A stretch of 64,000 nucleotides of DNA from Daphnia pulex. Lineage: Eukaryota; Arthropoda; Branchiopoda; Diplostraca; Daphniidae. Location of the stretch: assembly GCF_021134715.1 (NCBI RefSeq), contig NC_060020.1, forward strand, positions 5,394,001 to 5,458,000, given 5' to 3'. Shown here one piece after another: positions 1-11,500 of the stretch; position 1 is the stretch's first letter, and every line of letters begins with the position of its first letter. The notes under the pieces were generated by a model. It did no database searches. It was not told the DNA's origin and worked only from the letters and a program-made list of their open reading frames with translations. Both the position numbers and the translations under genes were made by a program.

Positions 1-1548
1 AAGGTCTGAGCCTCTTCGTGGCAGTCCAATGTGTACACGGATTTGGTGCAGCCAGCTGGTTAACGGTATGGTGAGCTGTTAGAATTCGGTGGTGGTTTCG
101 TTCGTTCATTTCAATATGGACCATTCAGTCGTTCGTTTATGTTGAGAAATCTTTCGCTTTTCACCAGGTGTGTAAAATTATGTCTACCAAGTGGCGGAGT
201 GTCTGTTCGTGAGTGTGACAGTGTAGTGACGAAATTCCGTCATTTGATTTTAAGACAGTGGACGGGAATGTGTTGCAGACGGTGTTTTTCGCCTTTACAT
301 TTTAAAACGATTGAGGTATTCTGACGCCATTCGACGAATCGAAAGTGAACAAATCGAAAGTGAACAACTCTAAAGCAAGTAAGTGAATCGTGAGAGTTTT
401 GAATTTTCGAAAAGTCCATTTTCTAATCTGCTTGAATTTATTTTGTAAAAATGTGTCGGAAGATGTGTCGAAGATCTTGCCTTTCTCCACGTGGTCGCTG
501 CTGTGTCATTCATGAAGATGCGTCTTCGAGAGGGTCCCTACTATATTGCAAGACAACATTGTGATGAACACAGGAACTGTAAATACTTCAAGATAAATCA
601 AGTGGGTTAGTATTATGTTCTTGAAGTTAGACAAGTGTCAAGATATTTCGTGGCTAGTCATACAGCTTTTGTGGAAAGTTCTTTTAATGAGATGTAAATT
701 TTCTTAGGAAAAAGCAGACATTCCTGTCATTATTAAAAACTGAAGTCTTCATCATGTGATTGTTGGCCATCTTCTTAATTGGGTTTTATCTAGTTTATTC
801 TAAATTTCAAGTAAATCACTTCCATAACTTCTAAGTTGTAGAACAGTTTAATTTATGTGAGCTAAAGTGAAATATTACTTTCATTTTTCTGTTTTGCTTC
901 GTTCAATTTATTATTGGTATATTTTTCGTATTTCAAAATGTTATTGATACATTTGTTATTTTGTCTTGTAGGATTTCATGGCCAGTTTGATTTTGGAGCT
1001 GTTTATGGTGTTGCTGTGTGGTGTGCAGTGGATTCCCAGTCAGTTTCCAGCTGACAGATGCACTTGAATGGAGCTTGTGCAGACTCGCAGTTCAACATTA
1101 AACCTCAATTTCTTATTTTCCTATTCTTGTTGTGTTCCTGCGGTGTTGAAAAGTTGGTGAAAATAGTCCATGTTGCCTGATAGCTGTCTTGAATATTTTA
1201 TCGGCTGCAATTTTGTCGACATGTTATCGTCTGCTACCTGTACCGGCGTTGAGGTAATGTCGTACAGTCTCATTTTATTATTTATTTTTAATGGAATCTC
1301 CGTTTTCGTTTCAGACAATCGCTCGCCGCTGTTCCATAGCTGAAACTGAGCAGATGCTGAAATTCAAGACTGATAAATAATGTAGATGATTATAAGTGCA
1401 TATCTGTGCTCCTTCCTTTCCCCGTTTTCTTAAGTAAACAGACCCCCCCCCCTCCCCTCTAGCTGGTTAATCACCCGCTGTGATAATGCCATAAGATGCA
1501 TGATCTGTGGAAAACTTGGGAGGGTTATGAGGGAAATTACTCTATGAT

Positions 1549-1635
1549 TAATTGCTCCCTTAACATTCGTTTCACTCTACTTTGATTCTGCAAGTTTTGT
1601 CCTAAAATTAATTGCTCCCTTAACAATTGTTTCAC
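1549..1635. repeat. 60-bp-period tandem duplication
   Basis: The string AATTGCTCCCTTAACA occurs at about 1550 and again exactly 60 bases later, each time followed by a diverged TTGTTTCAC/TTCGTTTCAC tail. This is a two-copy tandem duplication in AT-rich non-coding DNA. No function is suggested. Confidence 0.7.
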
Positions 1636-1933
1636 AACTCTTCGCTTTTCCATTTCAGCAAACGAGTTCTCCTACAAAACCTGTTTCCTTATATCTTCCT
1701 TATATATAATATCTTTGTAAACAAATGAAATATCCAATTTAATAATAACATGAATAAAATATTTAACAAAAAAAAAACAAATTTTATTTGAATAAATTAA
1801 AATAAATTTTACAATTCAATTATTTAATTTTAATTCAATTAAACTTAATTTTAATTCAATTAAACTTAACTTAATTACATAACATTTAATTTATTTAAAA
1901 TTCGTCAAAAAGTGTTGAAATAACGAATATATA

Positions 1934-2425
1934 CTAAACAGACCGCCCGGTTCAAAGCTTTTCTTTATTTGCGAGTTCCATATAGTTGTATTCTGGATGC
2001 GGAATTAGGAAATCCAACAACCAGAATTGATCTATCTATAAGGACTTGCAGACAGCTAATCAAGGCAGGGGGGTTGAGGAACATAATTACGAGAGCGATT
2101 GAACGGGGCCGCCACAGAAAAGAAGGGAGCCCAGATATGCACTTGAAATTTATCTAAGAACTACACAATTTATCAGTCTTGAATTACAGCATTCTCTTGT
2201 TGATTTTCACGAGTCCAAGCCAAGTAAGTCCATGTCCATGCCAAGTAGCGAAGGATTACCCTGTAAGCAGAATGAACATTTATTTGGATGACAATAATAT
2301 TCAAACAAAATTGTAGCGACAGAAAGCAATACCTCAAATCAAGAGGGCCATGTAAAGGAAGTAAAAATGGAGATTCAAGGGTAGCAGCAACAGGTTAGCA
2401 AACAAGTAACTTTGTTGACTGAATA
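1934..2425 (+). repeat. Direct duplicate, copy 1
   Basis: This segment is a diverged direct copy of about 5000-5640. Shared landmarks in the same order are a TAAACAGACCG.CCGGTTCAA arm, GAGAGCGATT, AGAAGGGAGCCCAGATATGC, the block around AGTCTTGAATTACAGCATTC, and a long well-conserved block at about 2260-2340 containing GAACATTTATTTGGATGACA. Copy 1 lacks part of the sequence that copy 2 has after GAGAGCGATT. The 62-codon open frame inside it is not conserved in copy 2 and is not called as a gene. Confidence 0.75.
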
Positions 2426-2604
2426 GTCCTTGTCCTTTTTCTTGAAAGAACATGATGATACCAACATGACTGACTGTGTCATGCCAATTTAGAAACCTGT
2501 AGTTTAGAACCTGTAAATAAAAAAAAATGGGTCATCTTAATGTTTATAATTACAAGTTATTAGTTTATATCATCAATGTGCTTGACGTCTATGATCTTAA
2601 AGTA

Positions 2605-2750
2605 TAATTGAACAGTTATCAAAATACACTTGAAATCGTCTCTTAAACATTAGAAAGACAAAAGGCCAGATCAATACTTAAAATACATATTAGATTTCAA
2701 CGAAAAAGTTCAGTGACATGAAAAGTGAACTTACACATGAAACCAGCAAT
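2605..2750 (+). repeat. Inverted repeat arm, left
   Basis: The sequence from about 2605 to 2750 is the reverse complement, with scattered differences, of about 4740-4880. Landmarks are the block ACTTGAAATCGTCTCTT and the block GTTCAGTGACATGAAAAGTG, which appear reverse-complemented in the right arm. The about 2-kb spacer holds the MITE-like element at 3349 and the tandem pair at 4.0-4.7 kb. Confidence 0.75.
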
Positions 2751-3348
2751 CAGTTATCCAAGGTTCTCTAGAAGATGGAATGAGATAATGGTCCATGCTG
2801 GGGCTGGTGATCTAGCAAGTCGAATTACTCCAATACAAACAGCAGGTAATTATGATGAATCCTAATGAAAAATTAGATAAATAAATGTTTCAGGCTGAAA
2901 CTTTCAGCATTACTGTAATTAAGCTAGTGTTGGTTGTTACCTGTATCATTTCGATGGCATATTTTAGTAGAATACAATGATTTTGAACAATCAAAATAGT
3001 TGACAGTAGGCACGACGGCCACACGACTCTTTCACGTTTTCTCCTGTAAGTTGATGAAAAACATTTAGGTTATACAACATTTACACAAAATAGAACACAT
3101 CACCGACAAGTTACAGAATAAATCACTCGAATTTACCTATGAATTGATTGGTAATTTACGAAAAAAAGACAGCTTAATTTTTGACAAGAAACCGCCATAA
3201 GCCCATAACTGACACAATCAACACGCCATCTATTTGACACGACTCAAAACTCAGTATTTGAAGGGCTGGTCTTAAAATACTCTCACAATTTGAAAAGTGC
3301 ATTTTTTTTCGCTAAAACCTAGATTTCAGTCTTGAGAACTGTACAGAG

Positions 3349-3737
3349 AACAAAGCTCACTTGCTAGTTTTATGCAACATTTCCGGAAGTAGACCGGAAG
3401 TAAGCGATAGCGCCTTAACCATTGAGCTGTCATAAAAATAAACCAAATATTCATGATCTACATGAAATTTGGGGTCGATTAAGTGTAATTTAAACGAAAT
3501 CCAGAAATTGGTCAAAATCGAGAATTTTCCTGAACTATAGTTCAGGAAAAATCTCCAAACCGGAAGTACGCGTATGTACAAAAAAAAACATGAACTTTAT
3601 CACAAATTTGACGAGGACCACGAATATGTTGTTCTTTTGTGCGTCGAATTAATATTTACTGAACTACTGACTGAAATGAGAAAACCGGAAGTAGCCAAAA
3701 AGCACATGATTATTAAAAACTAACAAGTGAGCTTTGT
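3349..3737. mobile_element. MITE-like element, about 25-bp TIRs
   Basis: The ends are near-perfect inverted repeats: AACAAAGCTCACTTGCTAG at 3349 and its counterpart CTAACAAGTGAGCTTTGTT ending at 3737 (one mismatch over this stretch). The element is about 389 bp and has no coding capacity. A perfect 26-bp palindrome sits in the middle at 3525-3550, and four copies of CCGGAAGT lie at 3383, 3394, 3560 and 3685. I do not see a clear target-site duplication, so the superfamily cannot be named. Confidence 0.6.
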
Positions 3738-3995
3738 TGCTGAAACAGAAACTGACAGCTGCCAAATATAATTTTCTTGTATTAGCAGCAAGAAATTCTT
3801 AAAAGATGTGAAAATAAACGTTACTAAACTGAGCGGAAAATGATAAAAGGCTATGCCGTCTAGCGTCAGAAAAAAGAAACGTTTGATTTGACAGTGAAAA
3901 CAATGTCCGCTTTAGCTCGTTGACAACTTGACACTCAATCGAAAGAACTAACAAACAAAGACAATTAACTTTAATACTCACGTTATGTTGTCTCC

Positions 3996-4345
3996 TCCAA
4001 ATTTATTTCTCGTTTTCACCAAAAAGCCACCACCTCAGCATCACACATGACACATCACATAGACGAAATTCCCAAGGTATAATGCTTCTACAATGAGCAG
4101 TGCTTCTACATGCTTCTACATCTGTTCTGATCTGTTAGTGATTCCAGATTGTTGACGAATATCGTATACTGTTATGCTAACTTTACGTATCACCTTTTAA
4201 CTTCATTCTCATCATTCTGCACTTTGCCTTACTTGTGATAAATTTTTCTTTTTCTCTGCTGGTTCCGATGGCCATTGATGTTCAAGCTGTTAATGGAGAT
4301 GCTGCCTAATGAAGAGATGGTGAAAGGCTGAAAGGTGTGCTTAAA
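3996..4345 (+). repeat. Tandem repeat unit, copy 1
   Basis: This roughly 350-bp stretch is repeated in the same orientation at about 4414-4725. Shared blocks include CACCAAAAAGCCACCACCTC, CAGATTGTTGACGAA, ATTCTGCACTTTGCCTT and GGCCATTGATGTTCA. The unit contains no long reading frame. Confidence 0.75.
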
Positions 4346-4413
4346 GCTGTTGCTGCTGTCCTTGGTGTCACAATTCAATGTGTTGTTCATTGATTTGTCT
4401 GTTGTGTCAAATC

Positions 4414-4725
4414 TCTTCCAAATTCCCCTTCAAATTTTTATCTCGTCTTCACCAAAAAGCCACCACCTCAGCATCACACATCACAGACAACATTCCCAAG
4501 GTACTTCTACATGCTTCTACATCTATTAGTGATTTCAGATTGTTGACGAAATATTGTATACTGCTACCTTTACATATCATCCACATTTTTAACTTTTACT
4601 TTATTCCTGTCATTCTGCACTTTGCCTTGTGATAAATCTTTCTTTTTCTCTGCAGGTTCTCATGGCCATTGATGTTCAGGCTGTTAATGGAGATCTTGAA
4701 AGGTGTGGTTAAACTTTAAATTGCT
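4414..4725 (+). repeat. Tandem repeat unit, copy 2
   Basis: Second copy of the unit at 3996-4345, slightly shorter. Near its end it carries a textbook intron 3-prime end (TTTTCTCTGCAG) before GTTCTCATGGCCATTGATG. In copy 1 the matching position reads CTGCTG, so the acceptor dinucleotide is lost there. Confidence 0.75.
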
Positions 4726-4739
4726 GCTGTCATGTATTG

Positions 4740-4880
4740 TGATTTCATGTGTAAGTTCACTTTTCATGTCACTGAACTTTTTTCATTCCAGTCTCATAAG
4801 TATTTTAATTATTCATCTGCTGGGCTTAAGTCTATCTAATGTTCAAGAGACGATTTCAAGTGTATACTGATAACAGTTTA
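4740..4880 (-). repeat. Inverted repeat arm, right
   Basis: Right partner of the arm at about 2605-2750, reading ACTTTTCATGTCACTGAAC and GAGACGATTTCAAGT on the plus strand. The fold-back element at 4881-5032 abuts its right end directly. Confidence 0.75.
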
Positions 4881-5032
4881 TTGGCTGCGTCTTGAACCGG
4901 TCGGTTTGTTTAATAAAAATTTTTCATAAACATTATTTTATATTATTAAATAATAAAATTAAGAATGAAATGTTGTTTTTAATAAAGGCGATTTATTTAT
5001 TAAATAGACCGTCCGGTTCAAGACGCAGCCAA
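4881..5032. mobile_element. Small fold-back MITE, about 152 bp
   Basis: The first 20 bases (4881-4900, TTGGCTGCGTCTTGAACCGG) are the exact reverse complement of 5013-5032, and the arms continue with few mismatches for roughly 35 bases. The AT-rich core is about 80 bp and non-coding. A lone relative of the right arm (GACCGCCCGGTTCAA) lies at about 1941-1955, which suggests a family. Target-site duplication is not evident. Confidence 0.65.
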
Positions 5033-5640
5033 TCGAAGCAGGGGGAAACTCTGCCTCGATTGACTGGACCAGGGAGATGACACGGTCGTGGTTAAGAGAA
5101 ACCGGAAAAGAGCGAAGAGTTGAGGAACAGTTTTTAAGAGAGCGATTAATCATAGTAGGCTTCCGGCTAGGGCGCATTTTATTGACTCATGACCCTCCAA
5201 CAGGTTTCATCGAATCATGCGCCTTGCAAGTCCCCGTTCGACCATCCCACTCCCTTCCTCCTGGTTGTCGCAGCGAGTGAGTGACCACCGGCGGGCGTTG
5301 GTTAGTGATTAGTTATGGAAACGAGGCCACATAAAAGAAGGGAGCCCAGATATGCACCTTTAATTTATCTAACAACTACACAACATATCAGTCTTGAATT
5401 ACAGCATTCTCTCGTCAGCTTTCACCAATGGATGAAGTTGGGCCCAGTGAATGATCAGTAGCGGAGGAGTTGCCCTGTAAGCAAAATGAACATTTATTTG
5501 GATGACAATAATATTCAAACAAGATTTTAACGACAGAAAGCAATACCTCAATCAAGAGGGCCCGTTTAAGTAAGTAAAAAAGGAGATTCATAGGTAGCAG
5601 CCAACAGGTTTTCAAACAAGGGACCTTGTTGGAGGTGGGA
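5000..5640 (+). repeat. Direct duplicate, copy 2
   Basis: Second, longer copy of the segment at about 1934-2425, in the same orientation. Its left end coincides with the right arm of the fold-back element at 4881-5032. The two copies flank about 2.6 kb of repeat-rich DNA, an arrangement that could mean a non-autonomous LTR-like element or a local segmental duplication. No protease, reverse transcriptase or integrase frame is visible between them. Confidence 0.75.
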
Positions 5641-5949
5641 CAAATAAAACATACTTCATATCTTTACTTGAATTGTACTTCTTTTCTTTAGGTTCAGCTA
5701 GCTTTTTCTAACCTTTCTTACCGACGTCGTTTTAGAAATGACTTGAATGTAGAAATGCCTTACACACGTTCAGATTATTACTAGTTAAGAGCCAATAATG
5801 CTTCATTTAAGAGAAATTCATGCAAAGAAATTTCTCGTGTACAGGCTAACATACGTCTTGTGCCGCACTTTCATGTCCAACTTCAATACGACGTCACTTG
5901 ATAAAGGAGCTTTCGACTGCTTTCCTCGTGATAGTGATTCCAACTGAAC

Positions 5950-6253
5950 TATGAATCGTACGTTACCTTTTGCGTATGCCACAATAATGCTAGTCTTGGA
6001 CATGTGGAGTAACTTCCGTTGGATGTTGGTGTACCGGTAACAGATGAATCTTGAGGCTCTACTTTGGGTTCAGATTTAACACGTAACTGTCATATTCAAT
6101 TATACCATTATCGCCACACTCTTTCACAACTTCAAAGCTTTCATTTTGACCTACTTTGATTTGATTGTATGGAGTCATCATCTTCTTTCTCAACTTTGAC
6201 GATCGTTTGAAATTCCTCTCTAGCAACTGTTCGTCGAGTTCCTTGTATAGCAA
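5950..6253 (-). pseudogene. Possible coding remnant, unrecognised
   Basis: Two minus-strand frames look protein-like but do not join into one open frame. One, from about 6253 down to 6061, reads KELDEQLLERNFKRSSKLRK and ends at a stop near the end of the block. The other, from about 6084 downwards, reads VKSEPKVEPQDSSVTGTP and runs to about 5955. A shift of frame or an unrecognised intron would be needed to connect them. I do not recognise the family. It may be a decayed gene or a chance frame. Confidence 0.2.
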
Positions 6254-7689
6254 CTGTTTGTCAGCGATATCATGGCTGTCACTGCCTCAGCCCTCAGATC
6301 CTATAGCTGATGAAAGGGGCTTATTAAATTTCAACTTGGTTATACAAAAACAAACAAAAAACTGCAGCAACCTTTACTAGGGGCTCGAGAAGTGTGAAGT
6401 ATTATTACTCTCCTCTATGGCAAGTGTTTCATTACCAAAGCAAATTCCTTCCCGGAAGTAAGTTTTTTAGACAAAGATGCGTTTTGCAATGAATATCCAG
6501 CATTCGCGTCTATGTCGGCCATGACTCCAGAAGGTTCCAGAGTCTGAAAAGAGGATTAAGAAATTTCATTCAAATACTGAAAAAGAAGTTAATTTTACAT
6601 AAACGCACAATCTCAAGTTGCTAAGTCTTACTCAATAATCTTGTTGTTTATATGGGGCCGTTAATATTGTAAGAGCTCTAGAAGTTGTTGAATAAAAAGA
6701 TCAAAGGTTATCAATCTCACCTTCTTTCGCTGGTGAACTGGTTGAAGCTTACACATGTTAGAAAAAACTAGATTGACTTTCGTTCTGCACTGCTGTCCAC
6801 CACCAATGTCGACATTCTTCTCACTGGTTTTCTTCAACAATGATATTTTTTGCCTGATCTGGAACAATAATCCATGCCAACCCCATGTAGACTGGAGATT
6901 GGAATTCTTCTTTTATCAGGCAAACATTGTGTCTGGAAGTTCATGTAGATGTAGGTAAGTGTTGCTGTTTCTTCATGTGTTTCTCTTCATGCGCAGAGGT
7001 AACTTCAACAGTCACGGTGACAGTCACACTGAGGCCTACTTGAACAGCTTAGACTTCATTATTGCTGTTGCATTGGAGCCAAGTGGTGGGGTGAATACTG
7101 AATATTACCTAATGAAAATACACAACACACAATCTATAGAAGCACTCATTTTTTTAAGCAAGGGAAATTGAAAAATCTAAGAAATACAGGCGAAACAATC
7201 CATGCCTCATTTCTGCACTTCTTCCACCATCTGATCTGGGCATGTGGGCTGTTTCAAACATTTACTTATTATTTGAGATTTGACTGCTTTGTTTCCATTA
7301 CGTTAGGGAAAACAGGAAAAACGTGGGCAACACAGGTTGATCAATCGAGAAACGAAAGTCAACTTTCGCATGAATTGACTAATTTGCCATATGAATTCGA
7401 TACCTACAACTGGTATTTACAATTGCTACAATAAAAAAATTCAATGGGTTGAAACTCTGTATAACATTATAACTTTGCTGATGGCAGCCTCACAATCTGG
7501 GTCTGTGCTATGGCGTAATATGACTATTGACTAACAACTTTTTGCAAGGCAGAAGGCAGCAGAACTCAAATAAATTACTGTGAGTTTGAGTTTGATAAAT
7601 GATAAAGTAGTAAATTATTGTGAGAAAGTCCGAAAGTCAGCCACCAGAAAGTCAGCCACCAGTCACCAGAAACGGAATTCACGGAATCA

Positions 7690-7940
7690 CGGCTTTGTCA
7701 CTTTTGTCAGTAAATGACTATGGCGTTGTTGCTAGATGGCGTTTTTTGTAGCCCTAACTGCTGCTAGGTGGCGTTCAATGCGCATTGCAATTCAAAATAT
7801 TGAAAATTCCAGGATTGAAACGTATGCTCGATTCGTCGCAATGAAAAAACTACCAAATTACGGTAGTTTCAACAAAAACTATATTTTCATTTTTGGATAA
7901 AGGCGCGGCACTAGAGCAGTTATACTTTTAGTTTAACGTG
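7690..7940 (+). repeat. Dispersed repeat, complete copy
   Basis: The left half (about 7690-7850) is the reverse complement of about 39125-39285: shared blocks include TGCTAGATGGCG, GGTGTCGTTCAAT/GGTGGCGTTCAAT and CTCGATTCGTCGCAATGA. The right half (about 7850-7940) matches about 40700-40770 in the same orientation, sharing ACTATATTTTCAT and GCACTAGAGCAGTTATACTT (one difference). The repeat lies downstream of the calpain stop codon. It has no reading frame. Confidence 0.75.
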
Positions 7941-8572
7941 CCGGCACGCCAGTAAATATCATCTTACGGAATGTACAAGGGAATGTACTGGCCTGCCAGA
8001 GACTAGCTTGCGTTCTTTTCGGTATCGACATGACGGTATCGACCGTGTAATTAAATTCAAACTTACCATTTAACCAGTTAGGCCATAGCAATAGTACCAA
8101 TGAATCCACTGGTATTTTCAAATTCAGAGGAATAAGGTATCCGTGAAAAAATCCTATAACTTAATATTAATCGGTGCACTGATTTATAAATGTTTTTTTA
8201 AATATTATTTAATAGGATGTATATTGTTCAGAATATGAGAAAAAGTCCCATAAGAGGCAGCGTAGATTGAAACCATTTTCTTTAGATAGGAGTCTTCCTA
8301 TTGATGTTCAAAAGCAACGACAAAATGAATCAAAATGGCGAGGCAAAAAGGAACAAGCAGCATGCAAATCAACTTCAATGGGAAGCAAAATTTACTCTTT
8401 CGGCATCTTTAAATGCATGTACTGTATATGTTGATCGAAAAATTGGATGTAATAAGAGATGAAAAACCAGCTAATGGAAGTGTTCTAAAGCTCAACAAAC
8501 GTGGATAGCTTGATGCTAATTAGTCCGAAAAATTTTCGGTAAATGTCCACAAAAATATAAATAGAAATAGAT

Positions 8573-11500
8573 CTAACAATATAGAGTCTTGTCAATCCAT
8601 TCGTCGAGTGTAAAGGTTGCGCGTTTGGTGTTGTAAGGATCCCGCTCTTTGAAAGCCTCTGTAATTATAGAAACAATTTAGGGAAGATATTAGGTTCCAT
8701 ATGAAGGAAATAATTGGAAAAAAAAACGAAAAATTTCCGTACCAATCATTGATTTCATTTTGATGGCACACATAATAAAATCATCAAATGCCAGAGTGCC
8801 TTGTCGGTTGCCATAACGCAAAACGAGTGCGTTTAGTACGTGATAGTTGAGGCGATAGCCAACTGCATGAAGGGCGGAACGCAACTCCAAGGTGCTAAGT
8901 GTGTTGCTATGATCGCGATCGTACAGTTTGAATGTGTTCTGAATGTTTGATAAAATGACAACTTTTTAAATACATTTTGCACTTGAAATAACAGCAAAAT
9001 TTAAATAGTCGTACCTTCCATGTTTGAATGTCAGACCACAATTTTTTGAACTCTTCGAAGCCAAGTTTTCCTGAATGGTCCGAGTCTAACATGGCGATCA
9101 TGCTGCGGCAGACGTCTTTGCTGAATCCCTCGAACGCGAACTCTGCAATTGATGCCGCACATAGAAGAAACATTTTATTCAAAGAACTCTAGGGCATGTT
9201 GTAAGTTCAGTCTACGGATGTTATGAATTTTTGCGTCCAGAAATTAGTGAGAGGCAAAAAACAAGAAGGCCAGAGAAAGATAATTTAGCAAACAAGATCA
9301 TCAATGATCTCCCATGCCGACATGGTCTATTAGTTAATTGGACAAATTTTCATTCACCAAAGATATTAATGAAAAGAATGATAATGCTGGGTTTATATTC
9401 ATGGTCAATCATTTTGCGCCCCATAACCTTACCAATAAGTTACCATCACCAAGGGGGTTTCACTTCTCTGAATAACACTGAATTTAGTCTAAATATTCTG
9501 TGTAACGAGTGATGAATAAACGTGATTCGTAAATTTAAAACGGTGTCCAATCTTTATAAGAAAATGTCGTAGAGGAGTTTTTTGTGCAATAAAAATGTGT
9601 GATGACTTTAAGCTCTAAAAAGTAAAAATGTCCGTTGGGAAAATGTACGAAAGAATAGGGGAGAAAAAGTATCTTCAATCGTCTAACGGATGATCAGGTA
9701 AGTACACGAATATCCAGTCTTACCCTCTGAAGATTCTGCACGTCCGGATCCGAATTCCCGGCAAGATTTTTCCCAGAGTATGTGTTGCAACGATTGATTT
9801 ATATTAGTTGTGGTTAATTAGTTGACTTTGGGGTATTCTAAATTCTACTACGGATACAAATCCAACATGACCGGATTGCAATCCAAAAAAATGACTCCAA
9901 GCTAGACGCAAATAGGGATGAAACACTTGGAACCAATTGCGGTATTAAATCCACTACAAAAGAACACCACAGTATCTCCACGGAACGGGCATATACGAAA
10001 CCTGTACAGCAATCCAAATGTTGGTGATTAAAAAAACGGAAGTACTTACCACGCTGGAAGGAAGTATTAAGAACGTTTTGCAGTTCAACCCAATCAATCT
10101 CCATGTCAACTCCGGCAACACGACGGAAGAGCTGGACGACGTCACTGGAGTCGTCAAAAGTATCATTACTTTTTACCTGCAAATAAAGAAATAAAATTTT
10201 CCAATCAAAATGGGATCTAAAAAATAAAGCCAGAATAGTACATAAAAATTGCTAAATGTGCGCAAATTCGAACAATTTTTCAAAACATAACAATCCAATC
10301 TGTTTACAGGTACGGGGATTCTGGCTAACTTCCAGAAGGCAATTAAAAGATTTTCGCAATTAATTGATGTAACGATTGAAAATTAAATGTGTTTTAGACT
10401 CCTATTATAAAAATCTGACGATTTTTTTTAGTTTAATTGAATGGAAAGAAAGCATACAAAAATAAAAATTAAACGCTTTCTGAAAATTGGCAACTATTGT
10501 CAAATTTTACGTAATTCGAAAGGAAATTCAAATTGACATAGCAAGCGGGTAGATTGCGCATAAAGGATCGTCATAAAGGAAATATAATTTTCGAGGTAAA
10601 GTCTTTTTCAGGAAGCTGTCACAGTCTAGACTTACGTGATAAAAGTATTTGCCATCGTTGTGCTTCCGGCCAGTTTTACCCTAGTGGGGCGAATCAAGTG
10701 CCACGTCAAAGAAAGTAAGGAAATAAGAATTTAAAAAAATTGCAATAAAAAAGAACGGAGAAGCAATCGCGTGAACGCACAATCAGCATGAAAGAAAATT
10801 ATAAACAAAAACAAAACATAATTCAGTAAATAAATAAGCGACAGGAAAGACTAAGTAACAAAACCAAATTCGTCATGCTATCGGCCATGCCATCAGTAAT
10901 ACGTATTTAGCAAAAGTTTTATTTTAACATCGTCGAATTAAACAGCGACTTACTTGTTCGTCTGCTTCGCCGATATCCACTTCTTCGTCGTTCTCCCTGT
11001 TACGGAATTGAATGAAAACATTGTAGGCGCAAAATACACGTCTAAAACTCATTAAACCCGGATTAAGGTGTTAAAGGTTAAGGCACTTACGGTTTCAAGA
11101 CAATAAAAATGATTGAATTTTAAATAGTTAGTTAGAAGATCAAAAAAGTTACTCCATGTTATTCTTCTTTTCGGAGAAGACTCGCAAAATGAATTCTCCC
11201 TCTTCATTTGGTTCGAAAGTGGACGGTATGATGGCGTAAACACCCGGTGGAAGCTTGAATCGACAGCTGACTTCACGGAGATTGATAAAAGATGGTGAAC
11301 GGGCGACAGACGCGTTATACTTGAAAAATTTATTGTCTAGGGGTTTTGGCGCCGTATCCGGATTTTTCAGCTAACCAAAGTAAAGTTATAAATAAAACTT
11401 CTGTGGCAGATCCGTAGACCGTTCCGAGCTTACAAGATAAATGGTGAATCCAATTGTGAGGCAATCTAGACCAATTTTCCGCTGAGCTCTGCGGTTCTTC

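Larger units (their letters stand above)
1..8572. other. Gene-poor, repeat-rich region
   Basis: No protein-coding gene is recognised here. The longest open frames are under 100 codons, lack recognisable domains, and several lie inside duplicated DNA. What can be seen is a cluster of repeats: a 60-bp tandem duplication near 1.55 kb, a pair of diverged direct copies at about 1.93-2.43 and 5.00-5.64 kb, an inverted pair at about 2.61-2.75 and 4.74-4.88 kb, a tandem pair between 4.0 and 4.73 kb, two elements with terminal inverted repeats, and a dispersed repeat at 7.69-7.94 kb. A doubtful remnant of coding sequence lies at 5.95-6.25 kb on the minus strand. The extreme left end could hold untranslated exons of a gene outside the window, but nothing proves it. 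Confidence 0.6.

Noticed and set aside
1443..1452. C-run and other homopolymers (26186, 27251, 17573) as G-quadruplex sites
   Set aside because: Single uninterrupted runs, common in this DNA; no four-tract pattern was seen.
9231..9512. 93-codon plus-strand frame inside a calpain intron
   Set aside because: Antisense to the gene, ordinary AT-rich intron composition, no homology signs.
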